Shown here: one piece after another, positions 29,056-30,033 of the stretch | Numbering within the stretch: position 1 is the first letter of the stretch | Layout: every line of letters begins with the position of its first letter | From: Discostella pseudostelligera | Lineage: Eukaryota > Bacillariophyta > Thalassiosirophyceae > Thalassiosirales > Thalassiosiraceae | Length of the DNA stretch: 30,033 nt | Assembly (NCBI GenBank): GCA_036940085.1 | Contig: JALLBK010000744.1 | Span: 1 to 30,033, forward strand | Direction: 5' to 3' | The notes under the pieces: model-generated | What the model was told of the DNA's origin: nothing | Database searches by the model: none | The model's input: the letters and a program-made list of their open reading frames with translations, nothing else | Translations under genes and position numbers: made by a program

Positions 29056-29243
29056 ACGAAATGGTGGACTCTGTCTGTCCTTCGTCAACGACGAAATGGT
29101 AGACTCTGTCTGTCTTTCGTCAGGGACGAAATGGTAGACTCTGTCTGTCTTTCGTCAACGACGAAATGGTCAACGACGAAATGGTAGACTCTGTCTGTCT
29201 TTCGTCAGGGACGAAATGGGACTCTGTCTGTCTTTCGTCAACG
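29056..29243. repeat. 35-bp tandem minisatellite with internal inverted arms
   Basis: Six units starting ACGAAATGG: 29056-29090, 29091-29125, 29126-29160, a short 15-bp unit 29161-29175, 29176-29210 and 29211-29243 (33 bp), then a partial start at 29244. Full units carry GACTCTGTCTGTC in the middle. They end alternately in CAACG (units 1, 3, 6) and CAGGG (units 2, 5), so there is a 70-bp higher-order period. Each junction reads TTTCGTC-(AAC or AGG)-GACGAAA, a perfect 7-bp inverted repeat with a 3-base loop. Confidence 0.92.
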
Positions 29244-29263
29244 ACGAAATGGTGGAGGATTGA

Positions 29264-29273
29264 TTTGGCGGGA
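29264..29273 (+). promoter_or_regulatory. E2F-like motif TTTGGCGGGA upstream of the terminal coding region
   Basis: An exact copy of the motif found twice before the isopropylmalate synthase gene. It lies 21 bp after the minisatellite and 105 bp before the preferred start of the terminal gene. Confidence 0.45.
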
Positions 29274-29378
29274 GCATCATTGATGAATTCTACCGCCAAA
29301 AATCCTACTAATTCCTATGTAATTATATTGAAAATCGAGAAACGTTTTTTCAATTTCCAATGCGATCGAGCATCGACG

Positions 29379-30033
29379 ATGGCCAATACCATGGAGGCAA
29401 CAACGACGACGATGAACAATCCAATGCCTAATCAAGCATCGACGATAACGACTAACGATAACATAGAGACGATGGCGGACGCATCGACTGTATCGACGCA
29501 TTCGACGTTGGCGGACGTATCCACGATGGCGGATCCGACTACGACGCCGACTATGAAAAGGATTTCGAAGCCGAGCAGGCTAAGGAAAAAGGCGAAGGTG
29601 GTGCATTTCGATACAGATTCCAATGCGAAGGTGGTGGATGATCGTGTAGATTCCACTTCGGTGATATTGGATAATCTCGTGGCAGAATCTATTCTGATCT
29701 GGGATGGCAATCCACAATCGGAGCCAGTTCGACATTACCTGTCGCGAAGAATCATGCCTCCAATGCCACCATTACCTCCGGCAACATCCATATCTACCAG
29801 CGCATTACTTCCGGCAACATTCATATCTACCAGCCATGCCCTAGTACTACGCTCTGTCAGTTCAGATGAGGAGTCAGGCTATTCCGTCATCGAAAGCACA
29901 ACGCAATCGTCAATTGAGATCACCTTGGAACACGGACAACCAGATGGCTATTCCGTCATCGAAAGCACAATGCCATCGCAAAGTCCTGATATCACGGAAC
30001 AAGATCAAACAGGAGAGATAGTGTCAACAGCGC
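29379..30033 (+). CDS. Thr/Ser-rich protein, 3' end cut by the window edge (partial)
   Basis: From ATG 29379 the frame stays open for 218 codons to the end of the window. No family is recognised. Residues 1-55 are very rich in Thr, Asn, Met and Ser; a basic patch (KRISKPSRLRKKAKVV) follows and could be a nuclear signal. Then come a Pro-rich stretch and two internal duplications: a P-A-T-x-I-S-T-S unit twice in tandem, and GYSVIEST twice, about 24 residues apart. An in-frame ATG at 29283 would add 32 residues of different, AT-rich composition just after the E2F-like site, so 29379 is preferred. Low complexity suggests a disordered or regulatory protein. That a 655-bp frame lacks stops supports a real gene. 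Confidence 0.6.
   Translation, partial: MANTMEATTTTMNNPMPNQASTITTNDNIETMADASTVSTHSTLADVSTMADPTTTPTMKRISKPSRLRKKAKVVHFDTDSNAKVVDDRVDSTSVILDNLVAESILIWDGNPQSEPVRHYLSRRIMPPMPPLPPATSISTSALLPATFISTSHALVLRSVSSDEESGYSVIESTTQSSIEITLEHGQPDGYSVIESTMPSQSPDITEQDQTGEIVSTA

Noticed and set aside
29056..29243. CRISPR array
   Set aside because: Repeat units are directly abutting with no unique spacers, and the window is eukaryotic; it is a minisatellite.

Overview
The window is nuclear DNA of a stramenopile alga, most likely a centric diatom. The evidence is dense alternating eukaryotic genes, short GT-AG introns (about 73-177 bp), a bipartite plastid presequence with a diatom-type S-AF motif on 2-isopropylmalate synthase, a BspA-type leucine-rich-repeat protein of the kind expanded in diatoms, and two secreted proteins whose layout (RXL motif, Asn/Gln-rich segment, Cys-rich lumenal part, one C-terminal membrane span) resembles diatom biosilica proteins. 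The sequence looks like a draft assembly: two single-N gaps (9213 and 10296) are each flanked by an exact 72-bp direct duplication that breaks a gene.

Layout, left to right. 1-332: promoter with paired TTTGGCGGGA and CACGTG motifs, and perhaps the start of a minus-strand gene leaving the window. 333-2430 (+): plastid 2-isopropylmalate synthase, one intron. 2614-4959 (-): LRR_5 repeat protein with recently amplified 276-bp units and an in-frame TGA followed by 26 more acidic codons. 5388-9862 (+): AP-3 adaptor beta subunit, four exons. 9995-11468 (-): LPLAT-family acyltransferase. 11810-12667 (-): small unrecognised membrane protein. 12917-14971 (+): RlmN-type radical-SAM rRNA/tRNA methyltransferase whose Fe-S motif lies on a 47-nt microexon. 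15486-17205 (+) and 17754-19817 (-): convergent inverted paralogues of an undescribed secreted or membrane family. 20443-22161 (-): endonuclease/exonuclease/phosphatase-fold enzyme. 22487-23533 (+): Cys-rich Sel1-repeat protein of COA7 type. 24005-24878 (+): CCDC43 homologue. 24893-26413 (-): 8-amino-7-oxononanoate synthase ending in the peroxisomal signal SKL. 26862-27866 (+): unrecognised multi-pass membrane protein. 27990-28829 (-): F-actin capping protein alpha. 29056-29243: 35-bp minisatellite. 29379-30033 (+): Thr/Ser-rich coding region cut by the window edge.

The genes do not form one pathway. They are housekeeping functions (leucine and biotin synthesis, vesicle coats, lipid remodelling, RNA modification, respiratory assembly, actin capping) mixed with lineage-specific proteins. 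What links them is a shared promoter vocabulary: E2F-like TTTGGCGGGA or TTTTGGCGCG motifs recur in most intergenic promoters, often near CACGTG boxes. The most promising unexplained biology is the inverted pair at 15486-19817.

Exon joins were worked out by reading splice sites by eye. Every joined reading frame stays open, and its summed length is divisible by three. For the two genes carrying an N, this holds only after removing one 72-bp copy plus the N.
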